Source of the DNA: a virus
Length of the DNA stretch: 25,252 bases
Reading direction: 5' to 3' (one strand)
IMG/VR virus record: IMGVR_UViG_3300009428_000064
Coordinates: 1 to 25,252 of that record
Program-made: the position numbers and the translations under genes
The notes under the pieces: generated by a model
What the model was told of the DNA's origin: nothing
What the model saw: only the letters and a program-made list of their open reading frames with translations
The model's database searches: none
Part shown: positions 1 to 5,839 of the stretch, piece by piece
Layout of the letters: each line of letters begins with the position of its first letter
Numbering within the stretch: the first letter of the stretch is position 1

Positions 1-165
1 GAAGGAGGAGTCATTGAAACATTTACTGAATTTCAGTTAGAAGGACATCCAACATTAGGATTTGATTCTTTTTCAGATGTAGAGGTTCACAAGATATCTG
101 AGCCATTTGTTTTCTTACAATTCTTAGAAGAGTTATTAATTGAAGATTTTAAAGAAGAATATTAG
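1..165 (+). CDS. 3' end of an unknown phage protein (partial)
   Basis: The frame is open from the first base to a TAG at 163-165 and gives the last 54 residues of a protein that starts outside the window. The fragment is acidic, ends in ...EDFKEEY, and has a Leu/Phe/Glu-rich stretch (VFLQFLEELL) that should form an amphipathic helix. The next gene starts 3 nt after its stop, so the two are probably co-transcribed. No family is recognised and no function is proposed. The clean junction and lack of internal stops support a real coding end, but the fragment is short. Confidence 0.6.
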   Translation, partial: EGGVIETFTEFQLEGHPTLGFDSFSDVEVHKISEPFVFLQFLEELLIEDFKEEY

Positions 166-168
166 ATT

Positions 169-450
169 ATGAAAGATAAAATTAAAGATGTTTCTGGAAG
201 GGTATATCGTATGCTATCAGAAAAGAACGATGCCTATGGCAACTCGGCATTAGACCCAATTAATATATTTTCTAAAGGAAACGCTGTTGATTCTTTATGC
301 GCCAGGATAGATGATAAGCTTTCACGCATACAAAACAGAGGACTAGCCGATGAGACGGAGGATACTCTATTTGATCTTTGCGGTTATTTAATTCTATTAA
401 TTATAGCAAAAGAAAACAAAAAAACCCCCCTTGATCAGGGTTCTAAATAA
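169..450 (+). CDS. MazG/Nmad1 (DUF1599)-like small protein
   Basis: This 93-aa helical protein has the pattern of the DUF1599/Nmad1 group of MazG-like proteins: a KNDAYGNS motif (residues 19-26), then ARIDDKLSRI (45-54), then an acidic helix with E62, E64, D65 and D69 in the context DETEDTLFDLCGYLILL. MazG-type all-alpha NTP pyrophosphohydrolases bind Mg2+-nucleotide through such spaced Glu/Asp residues. Nmad1 was named for its link to phage nucleotide-modification loci. The likely role is hydrolysis or handling of a (d)NTP. It follows the unknown partial gene by 3 nt and precedes the ERF gene by 66 nt. Family assignment is by motif reading only, and the substrate cannot be predicted. Confidence 0.6.
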   Translation: MKDKIKDVSGRVYRMLSEKNDAYGNSALDPINIFSKGNAVDSLCARIDDKLSRIQNRGLADETEDTLFDLCGYLILLIIAKENKKTPLDQGSK

Positions 451-451
451 G

Positions 452-482
452 TTGCGTGTTACGTTATTTATGTAGATATTTG
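452..482 (+). promoter_or_regulatory. Candidate Bacteroidota-type promoter before the ERF gene
   Basis: In the 66-nt gap a TTG (452-454) is followed after 20 nt by GATATTTG (475-482). This is one mismatch from the Bacteroidota -7 element TAnnTTTG, with spacing in the expected range for the -33 TTG. Transcription would begin near 488, about 30 nt before the ERF start codon. The gap is the longest between plus-strand coding genes before 7199. The match is imperfect and the sequence is AT-rich, so chance is possible. Confidence 0.3.
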
Positions 483-516
483 ATCACTTAATTAAATTAA
501 TTTAAACAAATTCAGT

Positions 517-1098
517 ATGACTATTAATGAAAAGCTCGCCACAATTCAAACCAAATTTAAATCTAAAAAAAGTAGATTTAATGCTTTTGGTAAATACTAT
601 TTTAGAAGCGCAGAAGATATTTTAGAAGCTACAAAACCATATCTCTTAGAGCTGGGGGTATCGGTAATTATAAATGAGCGAGTAGTTGAACTCGACAGCT
701 CATTTCCTATGTTAGAATCTAAAGCTACGCTTTCCGATGGTGAGAGTAGTATTTACAGCACAGCAGTGGTAGGAGTTGATTTGGACCAAAAAGGTATGCA
801 AATGCCCCAAAAATTTGGTTCTGCGTCCTCTTATGGTAAAAAATATGCTCTAGGTAATTTATTTTTAATTGATGATACTCAAGATAGTGACGCTACTAAT
901 GATCATAAGCCACAGATGAAAAAGCCAACTCAATTAGAGAACAAAGACTCTTCAGGCGTTTTTAATAAAGCTTTAGACTATGTTAGAGAGGGTAAGAATT
1001 CCCCTGATCGACAAGTAAGATTAGAAGCTGTGAAAGATAAGTACGGAAACGAAATAACATCTATTGAGTTAGCTAAACTTAACGTGGCGGTAAAATAA
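517..1098 (+). CDS. erf: ERF-family single-strand annealing protein
   Basis: This 193-aa protein belongs to the ERF superfamily of phage recombinases, which anneal complementary single strands during recombination and genome repair. The N-terminal half (about residues 1-125) has the family pattern: a helix, then FNAFGKYYFRSAEDILEA, alternating strands with an SS..Y.T.VVG stretch, and a terminal helix QKFGSASSYGKKYALGNLFLI followed by an acidic D-D-x-Q-D-S-D segment. The C-terminal third is charged and probably flexible. The next gene overlaps its stop by one base (TAATG), and a PD-(D/E)XK exonuclease follows 167 nt on, giving the usual exonuclease/annealase pair. The domain reading is firm; in vivo pairing is inferred. 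Confidence 0.88.
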   Translation: MTINEKLATIQTKFKSKKSRFNAFGKYYFRSAEDILEATKPYLLELGVSVIINERVVELDSSFPMLESKATLSDGESSIYSTAVVGVDLDQKGMQMPQKFGSASSYGKKYALGNLFLIDDTQDSDATNDHKPQMKKPTQLENKDSSGVFNKALDYVREGKNSPDRQVRLEAVKDKYGNEITSIELAKLNVAVK

Positions 1099-1268
1099 TG
1101 CCGTACGAAGTTAACTATCATCTTCACGACAGACATAAAGCTAAGAGGCCTGCACATTGGAAACATATATGTAAGGAATTTCTTACGAGAGATGAGGCTG
1201 TGATTTTTGTGAATAGAATATGTGATAATGTAGCTGTTAAATCAATAAGCTTAACCCAAAAAGAATGA
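1098..1268 (+). CDS. Small coupled protein between ERF and exonuclease (56 aa)
   Basis: This frame of 56 codons starts at an ATG sharing one base with the ERF stop (TAATG) and ends in TGA within ATGA, overlapping the exonuclease start by 4 nt. Both junctions are classic translational-coupling overlaps, and the frame fills an otherwise unexplained 166-nt gap, which makes it very likely real. The protein is basic and His-rich at the N terminus (HLHDRHK, residues 8-14), then has KEFLTRDEAVIFVNRICDN (26-44), a helix-forming stretch, and a short strand-like end. No family is recognised. Its place between annealase and exonuclease suggests a small partner of one of them, but this is only context. 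Confidence 0.75.
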   Translation: MPYEVNYHLHDRHKAKRPAHWKHICKEFLTRDEAVIFVNRICDNVAVKSISLTQKE

Positions 1269-2041
1269 AAAACGTATCTAAAATACTCGAAGAAAAAACA
1301 GGTAAAAGCTATCTGTCTTATTCATCAGTAAAATATGCCCTTCAAGATATGCGTCTCTTTGAGATGTATATGAAAGGACAATTAAAAAGGACATCAACAG
1401 CATTAGAGTTCGGCTCTATGTATGATTGCTTATTGTTTGAACCACATAAGTTTAATGATAGATTTCTTGTACTTAATGAAAATGAAATACTTCAAGAGAT
1501 TGGTGGTAAAAAACCTAAGTCTACAAAGCTTTACAAGGAGTGGAAAGAAGAACAAGGACAAGGAGAAAAGGCTTTGGTGACTTTGGAAGATCATAAACAA
1601 GCTATGGAAATGATAGATAGACTTGACACTTGCGGTGTTAGGGATATTTACCTAAAAGGAAGCTATCAAATAGAATTCAAAGAAGAGATAAATCTTTTTG
1701 ATGACTATGAAGGTATTGTTGTAAGAGGATTCTTAGACTGCCTGGGTGATGGTTTTATATCAGACAGTAAGAGTTCTAGAGGGGCAAAATCGTTCCCTAG
1801 AGATGTGATCTCTTATTCTTATGATATACAAGCATACTTGTACAGTAAAGTGTTTGACATACCCGATTTTTACTGGGTTGTACAAGAAAAAGCGTATCCG
1901 TATTTACCTGCGGTATACAAAGCTTCGGACAAAACTCTTGGGTTCGGAGAAGCAAAGTTCAAGAAGGGTGTAAGAACTGTTCTTGAATACTTTGAAAAAG
2001 ACAAAGCGTCTGATAAATTTTATTTACAAGGGGAAATTTAA
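1265..2041 (+). CDS. PD-(D/E)XK exonuclease (RecE/DUF3799-like)
   Basis: A 258-aa protein with the layout of phage RecE/RecB-like exonucleases. The N terminus has the YSSVKYAL helix (residues 19-26) and LEFGSMYDCLLFEP (47-60), equivalent to the usual G-x-x-x-H-x-x-LL-x-P motif but with Asp where His is common. The core shows VRGFLDCL with D158, ISDSKSS with D167 and K169 (the D-x-K pair), and YDIQAYLYS with Q189 in the C-terminal helix, as in the QxxxY motif. It should digest one strand of dsDNA ends to give ssDNA for the ERF protein. Its start overlaps the 56-aa gene by 4 nt. The H-to-D change is the one unusual position. Confidence 0.85.
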   Translation: MKNVSKILEEKTGKSYLSYSSVKYALQDMRLFEMYMKGQLKRTSTALEFGSMYDCLLFEPHKFNDRFLVLNENEILQEIGGKKPKSTKLYKEWKEEQGQGEKALVTLEDHKQAMEMIDRLDTCGVRDIYLKGSYQIEFKEEINLFDDYEGIVVRGFLDCLGDGFISDSKSSRGAKSFPRDVISYSYDIQAYLYSKVFDIPDFYWVVQEKAYPYLPAVYKASDKTLGFGEAKFKKGVRTVLEYFEKDKASDKFYLQGEI

Positions 2042-2046
2042 TAATT

Positions 2047-2310
2047 ATGAGTGAAGAAAGAAATGTATATATAGGTTTCGTTAGTGAGATGAAGCAGTTT
2101 GACAGTGGTGTCAAGAAGTGGGGTATTTCATTTAAAGAAACACAATTAGAAGAGCTTAAAAAGTATCTTACTAAAAGTGGGAACGTCAATATGGACTTAG
2201 TTGTCAAATCTGATGGCGGTGCTTTTATATCAGTAGTTAACCCTCGTGTTACTACTAAATATAATAGTAGCCAAGGAAATGTAAAAACTGAGGAGGCTTT
2301 GCCGTTCTAA
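2047..2310 (+). CDS. Small ssDNA-binding-protein candidate with SSB-like tip
   Basis: An 87-aa protein starting 5 nt after the exonuclease stop. It is predicted to be strand-rich: NVYIGFVSEMKQF, KKWGISFK, VNMDLVVKS and AFISVVNPR could form a small OB-like barrel, followed by a polar Ser/Asn/Gln linker and the terminal residues EEALPF. That end resembles the acidic-x-L-P-F tip by which bacterial SSBs recruit partner proteins, although only two acidic residues precede it. With the exonuclease and ERF genes just upstream, an ssDNA-binding role is reasonable. The fold is not proven by sequence alone, and the core is shorter than a typical 110-residue SSB OB domain. Confidence 0.5.
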   Translation: MSEERNVYIGFVSEMKQFDSGVKKWGISFKETQLEELKKYLTKSGNVNMDLVVKSDGGAFISVVNPRVTTKYNSSQGNVKTEEALPF

Positions 2311-2318
2311 ATTAAACT

Positions 2319-2345
2319 AGGGGAGGTTTATGCCTCCCCTTCTTT
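2319..2345 (+). terminator. Rho-independent terminator after the SSB-like gene
   Basis: A perfect 8-bp inverted repeat, AGGGGAGG (2319-2326) and CCTCCCCT (2333-2340), encloses a 6-nt loop and is followed by TCTTTATTA. It lies 9 nt after the SSB-like gene stop and only 8 nt before the next start codon, so it should end or attenuate transcripts of the recombination genes. The T-run is short and interrupted, so it may be leaky. Confidence 0.75.
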
Positions 2346-2348
2346 ATT

Positions 2349-2486
2349 ATGAAAAGAGACAAAGAAGAATCAGAGTTTGATCAGTTTTACAGGATAGCAA
2401 TGGCAAGACTAAGGTCGAAGTATAAATTTACTCCCCAGCGCAGATCAATTGTAGCTAAGATGTGGAGGAACAGAAAAGAAATATGA
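2349..2486 (+). CDS. Small basic protein, unknown (45 aa)
   Basis: A 45-codon frame starts just after the terminator hairpin and ends in TGA within an ATGA overlap with the next gene. It is strongly basic, with Lys/Arg spread along the length (RLRSKYKF, PQRRSIVAKMWRNRK), and is probably mostly helical. No family is recognised. The overlap with its neighbour and lack of any other frame filling this gap support it. The basic character would fit nucleic-acid binding, but nothing specific can be seen. Confidence 0.6.
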   Translation: MKRDKEESEFDQFYRIAMARLRSKYKFTPQRRSIVAKMWRNRKEI

Positions 2487-2653
2487 AGAAGATATTTGTA
2501 CAAATGAAAAATATAAATAGTAAGTACGAAATAATATATAATGAAAAGAATAAAGAGTGGAACCTACAACGTGAAGGATTAACAATCTTAAGCGGAGATA
2601 AGGAAGGTTGCAAGAATTATTTTAATTATATAGTGTCATTGACTGTGTATTGA
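2483..2653 (+). CDS. Small unknown protein (56 aa)
   Basis: The frame could be extended upstream to a GTG at 2462, but the ATG at 2483 overlaps the previous stop as ATGA, the same coupling seen elsewhere in this operon, so I choose 2483. The 56-aa product begins MKKIFVQMKNI and reads as short strands: a KYEIIYNEKNKEWNLQ hairpin and a LTILSGDK turn, then a helix KEGCKNYFNYIVSL. It may be a compact beta-beta-alpha fold. No family is recognised. The next gene starts in its last codons. Confidence 0.55.
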   Translation: MKKIFVQMKNINSKYEIIYNEKNKEWNLQREGLTILSGDKEGCKNYFNYIVSLTVY

Positions 2654-2943
2654 AAAAAGGTCAAGAAATATTTGAGCATTATTGTAAAATCTTTTGGCAG
2701 ACTAAAAAGGGAAATTCTTTTTTAAACCATAATAAAGGAAGAGAAATATCTCCATTTATCATTCTTACAAGAGCTAAGAATCTATTAGATATGAATAGAC
2801 ATTCTGACACTATAAAGTATGTACGGAAGATTGCTAAGATTCCAAAGACCGCTATAAATATTAGAGTTGTAAAAATTTATAAAACAAAAACAATTTCCAG
2901 GTCAAGCTGGTATAAAGAAGAAGACTATGATAACGAATTTTAA
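2650..2943 (+). CDS. Unknown basic protein, TTG start (97 aa)
   Basis: This 97-aa basic protein most likely starts at a TTG whose bases overlap the previous stop (TTGA); the first in-frame ATG lies about 47 codons further in and would discard much of the frame. It contains helix-like stretches (QEIFEHYCKIFWQT; ILTRAKNLLDMNRH) and a Lys/Arg-rich second half with the KIAKIPKTAINIRVVKIYKTKT segment split between turn and strand. No family is recognised. It overlaps the DnaA-like gene by 17 nt in another frame, so the two are probably translationally linked. A nucleic-acid role is guessed only from charge and position. Confidence 0.55.
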   Translation: MKKGQEIFEHYCKIFWQTKKGNSFLNHNKGREISPFIILTRAKNLLDMNRHSDTIKYVRKIAKIPKTAINIRVVKIYKTKTISRSSWYKEEDYDNEF

Positions 2944-3475
2944 ATTAAATGCTGAGTCCGTATTTGAACAAGTGTCTGCTGTTTGTGGGGTGAGTGTTAT
3001 GAGAATGCAAACAAAAGGAAGACATCGTGATTCAGTAAGAGCTAAGAGAATGTTCTGCGCTATATTGAGAGAGAACACTAAAATGACTTTTTTAGAGATA
3101 GGTAAACTATTAAATCAAGATCATTCTACTGTTATACATCACATAAACAAGCACAAATCAAGCTTAGTAAAGAACAAAAAAGGTAACTTTGTAGATGTAG
3201 AGTATGCAGAAAAATATAAAGAAGTAGATGACATATTAAATGAACGAGTCAGCGTAACTAATCATCATTATATTTTTACGTACAAAATAGAAAAAGAAGA
3301 CAATCGACGCATACTTCTCCCTAGTAGGTTAAAAGGCTACGTTAGAATATTTAAACTAGACCCTTGTGAAATAGCTTTTGAGTGTGTGGCTTCATCGTTT
3401 ATACACGCAATAAACACTATGTCTATTAGAGAAATATTTGTAGACAGAGAACTACTAAAAGTAGAAAAAGTTTAG
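2927..3475 (+). CDS. DnaA domain IV-like DNA-binding protein with unknown C-terminal half
   Basis: A 182-aa protein. Residues about 8-77 match the DnaA C-terminal DNA-binding domain: a first helix (ESVFEQVSAVCGVS), R-x-R-D-S-V-R-A-K-R like the R-x-x-x-x-x-x-A-R basic helix, then FLEIGKLLNQDHSTVIHHINK, equivalent to the DnaA signature where D-H-S-T-V contacts the DnaA box. There is no AAA+ ATPase part. The C-terminal half (about 90-182) has strand-like segments (HHYIFTYKIE, CEIAFECVASSFI) and is unassigned. The gene lies 1 nt before the primase-helicase. It could bind an origin and help load the helicase, or act as a DnaA-box repressor. Domain confidence is high; the role is open. Confidence 0.82.
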   Translation: MITNFKLNAESVFEQVSAVCGVSVMRMQTKGRHRDSVRAKRMFCAILRENTKMTFLEIGKLLNQDHSTVIHHINKHKSSLVKNKKGNFVDVEYAEKYKEVDDILNERVSVTNHHYIFTYKIEKEDNRRILLPSRLKGYVRIFKLDPCEIAFECVASSFIHAINTMSIREIFVDRELLKVEKV

Positions 3476-3476
3476 G

Positions 3477-5255
3477 ATGGAGAAAGTAACAATGTTTCCC
3501 TCTGTTATTAAAACGGACGAACCCCACTATGTTCTTTTGGAAAACTCTTTGAAAAGGATTATAGAGGGAAATTCTAAAAATATAATTGAAGAAATAAGAG
3601 CTGGAGATAAGAGCAAAAAAAAGACTCTCCCCATCACTCTTTTCTCAGGGGTTTTTAAAGGAAGGAAAGATGAAGATATATTAGGTCATAGTGGTCTTAT
3701 TATATTAGACTTCGATCACATAGACACAGAGTCTTCTAAAGCTTTATTATCTACAGATAAATTTGTAAGAGCTTGTTGGATATCTCCATCGGGTGATGGT
3801 CTTAAAGTTCTTGTCAAGATATCAAATCCAGAAAGACATCGTGATCATTTCAGGGCTTTACAGACTTACTTTGAGAAAACTTATGGACTAGAAGTCGATC
3901 CTTCTGGGATTAATGAAGCTAGAGCTTGTTTTGAGAGCTTAGATCCTGATCTAATATATAATGAATCAAGCGATAAGTTTGGAGGGATGTTGTCAGAGTC
4001 TTCCGAGAGCCAAACAGCAGTTTCATCTGATCTATATACTGATTATGAAAAACTAAGTATAGCTTCTAAGATGATTCGCAGATCTGAAGACGGTGACAAA
4101 CATAATACATTACTTAGGGCTTCGTTATTGTGCGGAGGGTATATAGCTGTAGGTAGGATGGAACGGGACGAGGTAGAGCGTGTTCTATTAAGGGAGATTC
4201 AAAAAATGTCTAGTGTTGATGATATTGAACTCGCTAAGAAAACAATTACTGATGGTATTGAGGAAGGGAAGCGAAAGCCTATTAAAGAAACGCTAGAAGA
4301 TGAGCAAAGGATTAAACGAGAGATGCGTATCAATGATGGAGATATGTCATTTATATCTTCCGATAATCAGGATATGGAGTGGATTAATAAATTTGCTAGA
4401 GGAGACATTGCCAGGGGACTTACTACAGGCTCCCGTTTAGATGAACATTTTCTATTTAAAAAAGAATTTACAATTATAAATGGACATAGTAACGTGGGTA
4501 AAACAACTATGGCTATGTATCTTATGGTAACATCCTCAGTTCTACACGATTGGAAATGGATAATATACTCTTCAGAAAACAAGACTGCCGCAGTAAAGAT
4601 GAAGCTGATGGAGTTTTTGGTGGATGTACCTATTAATCAAATGCATTACGAAGAAAGAGTTGCCGCATACAAGTGGATCAATAATCATTTTACTATTATA
4701 AGCAACGAAGAGGTTTACAGCTACACAGATCTTTTAGTGTTTGCAGAAAAACTTTTAAAGCAGAAAAGTTATGATGGGTTTTTAATAGACCCTTATAACT
4801 CTTTAAAAATAACTATGAGTAATAGCTTGCTTTCATCTCACGAATATCACTATGAAGCCGCATCAGAGCTGTTAACATTTAGTAACGCTAACAACATAGC
4901 TGTGTGGTTAAATACTCACGCCATAACAGAGGCGGCAAGGAGGAAGGGTATGGATGGACTTCAGCCAGCTCCTTATGCAGAAGACACAGAAGGGGGCGGT
5001 AAGATGGTTAATCGTAGTGATAATTTCTTGACTTTTCATAGAAAAATTATGGCTCCAGAGTTTGATTTACGAAACACAATGGAGGTTCACGTAAGAAAAG
5101 TTCGATCACAAGAAACGGGAGGAATGCCAACTAGTTACGATGAGCCTGTATTGTTTGAGATGAATGCTTCCAAAACTGGATTTAGAATATACCCTATGGG
5201 TGACAAGAATTTCAAGCCCTTATCATTAGATTCAGGTAAGTTTGACCTATCTTAG
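3477..5255 (+). CDS. Primase-helicase: VirE-N/BT4734-type primase fused to DnaB-like helicase
   Basis: This 592-aa two-part replication enzyme starts 1 nt after the DnaA-like gene. Residues about 1-165 resemble the VirE-N/BT4734 primase-like domain of Bacteroidota elements: LDFDHID with D78 and D80 as probable metal ligands, SPSGDGLKVLVK (S103-K114), and EVDPSGINEARACFESLDP with D141 and R149. A helical linker (about 190-275) follows. From about 310 a RecA/DnaB-like ATPase has Walker A GHSNVGKTT (336-344), a SSENK motif, Walker B GFLIDPYN with D438, and NTHAITEA (sensor-like), with VRKVRSQE near the end as arginine-finger candidates. It would unwind the fork and make primers. The fusion is intact, with no frameshift. 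Confidence 0.88.
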   Translation: MEKVTMFPSVIKTDEPHYVLLENSLKRIIEGNSKNIIEEIRAGDKSKKKTLPITLFSGVFKGRKDEDILGHSGLIILDFDHIDTESSKALLSTDKFVRACWISPSGDGLKVLVKISNPERHRDHFRALQTYFEKTYGLEVDPSGINEARACFESLDPDLIYNESSDKFGGMLSESSESQTAVSSDLYTDYEKLSIASKMIRRSEDGDKHNTLLRASLLCGGYIAVGRMERDEVERVLLREIQKMSSVDDIELAKKTITDGIEEGKRKPIKETLEDEQRIKREMRINDGDMSFISSDNQDMEWINKFARGDIARGLTTGSRLDEHFLFKKEFTIINGHSNVGKTTMAMYLMVTSSVLHDWKWIIYSSENKTAAVKMKLMEFLVDVPINQMHYEERVAAYKWINNHFTIISNEEVYSYTDLLVFAEKLLKQKSYDGFLIDPYNSLKITMSNSLLSSHEYHYEAASELLTFSNANNIAVWLNTHAITEAARRKGMDGLQPAPYAEDTEGGGKMVNRSDNFLTFHRKIMAPEFDLRNTMEVHVRKVRSQETGGMPTSYDEPVLFEMNASKTGFRIYPMGDKNFKPLSLDSGKFDLS

Positions 5256-5259
5256 ATGA

Positions 5260-5637
5260 GTGGAAAGTGATTATGAAGAACTTGAACTTACGTTACCTAA
5301 ACCCCCTAGCCTCAATGTTTTCTATTCGGGAAGGCATTTTATGGTTCGTAAAAAATACAAAGAAGAATATTGGAAACATATTGAGACAGCTCTACAGTCT
5401 TTCGACAGATTCTATATGGAGCAATTTGCACTTGATGTTTCTTTTAACTGCCGCTTTGATGTTGACAACGCTATATGTTGTAGCAAGTTTCTTGCGGATT
5501 ATTTGCGAAAGTTTGATTATGTTAAAGACGATAACCCAAAACACTTTATTTCACAGTCGACTACCTTCAACGAAAACCTGGAGAAAAACACCTTCAGAGT
5601 GAAAATAAAAGTTTATGGATTTAAAACAATTGAGTGA
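5260..5637 (+). CDS. rusA: RusA-like Holliday junction resolvase
   Basis: This 125-aa protein has the length and motif pattern of RusA nucleases, which cut four-way junctions as dimers. Seen in order: PKPPSLNVFYSGRH at the N terminus, a basic KKYKEEYWKHI helix, then RFDVDNAICCSKFLADYLRKFDYVKDDNPKHF in three parts: D-V-D-N (the acidic metal-binding pair), K-F-L-x-D-x-L, and the later D-D. The end returns to strands (FRVKIKVYG). The best start is GTG at 5260; the ATG 4 nt earlier is out of frame and stops at once. It begins 4 nt after the helicase stop. A longer overlapping frame at 5267 was rejected because only this frame carries the motifs. Confidence 0.8.
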   Translation: MESDYEELELTLPKPPSLNVFYSGRHFMVRKKYKEEYWKHIETALQSFDRFYMEQFALDVSFNCRFDVDNAICCSKFLADYLRKFDYVKDDNPKHFISQSTTFNENLEKNTFRVKIKVYGFKTIE

Positions 5638-5839
5638 GATATATTTCCTAACAACCAATAGGATGCATAACTCAGCTACGGAACTGTATGAAAGTTTACA
5701 CGGTAATTCTGGCTCACCTAGAGTAGATAGCGATAGACTTCATAACACAATAAGAAAATACAAAAAAGATATTGAGCTAGAGTTTGATATGATCAGAGCG
5801 GCTCTATTAGAATTTTATGATGACATTAATATTCCTTGA
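5615..5839 (+). CDS. Small helical protein, unknown (74 aa)
   Basis: A 74-aa acidic, mainly helical protein overlapping RusA by 23 nt at its start and the glycosyltransferase by 23 nt at its end. The first half reads LSEIYFLTTNRMHNSATELYESLH, then a Ser/Asp turn, then HNTIRKYKKDIELEFDMIRAALLEFYDD, a likely second long helix, so it may be a helical hairpin. No family is recognised. The double overlap suggests tight co-translation with its neighbours. Confidence 0.6.
   Translation: MDLKQLSEIYFLTTNRMHNSATELYESLHGNSGSPRVDSDRLHNTIRKYKKDIELEFDMIRAALLEFYDDINIP

Noticed and set aside
421-443. Possible hairpin AACCC...GGGTT at the end of the Nmad1-like gene
   Set aside because: Only 5 bp, inside the coding end, and no T-run follows, so not called a terminator.
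2462-2482. GTG-started extension of the 56-aa gene at 2483
   Set aside because: The downstream ATG sits in an ATGA overlap with the preceding stop, matching the coupling used by neighbours; the extension only duplicates sequence inside the preceding gene.
5267-5602. 111-aa overlapping frame within RusA
   Set aside because: It overlaps the resolvase in another frame, has no recognisable motif and an odd hydrophobic composition; the RusA frame carries the D-x-D-N and D-D residues.
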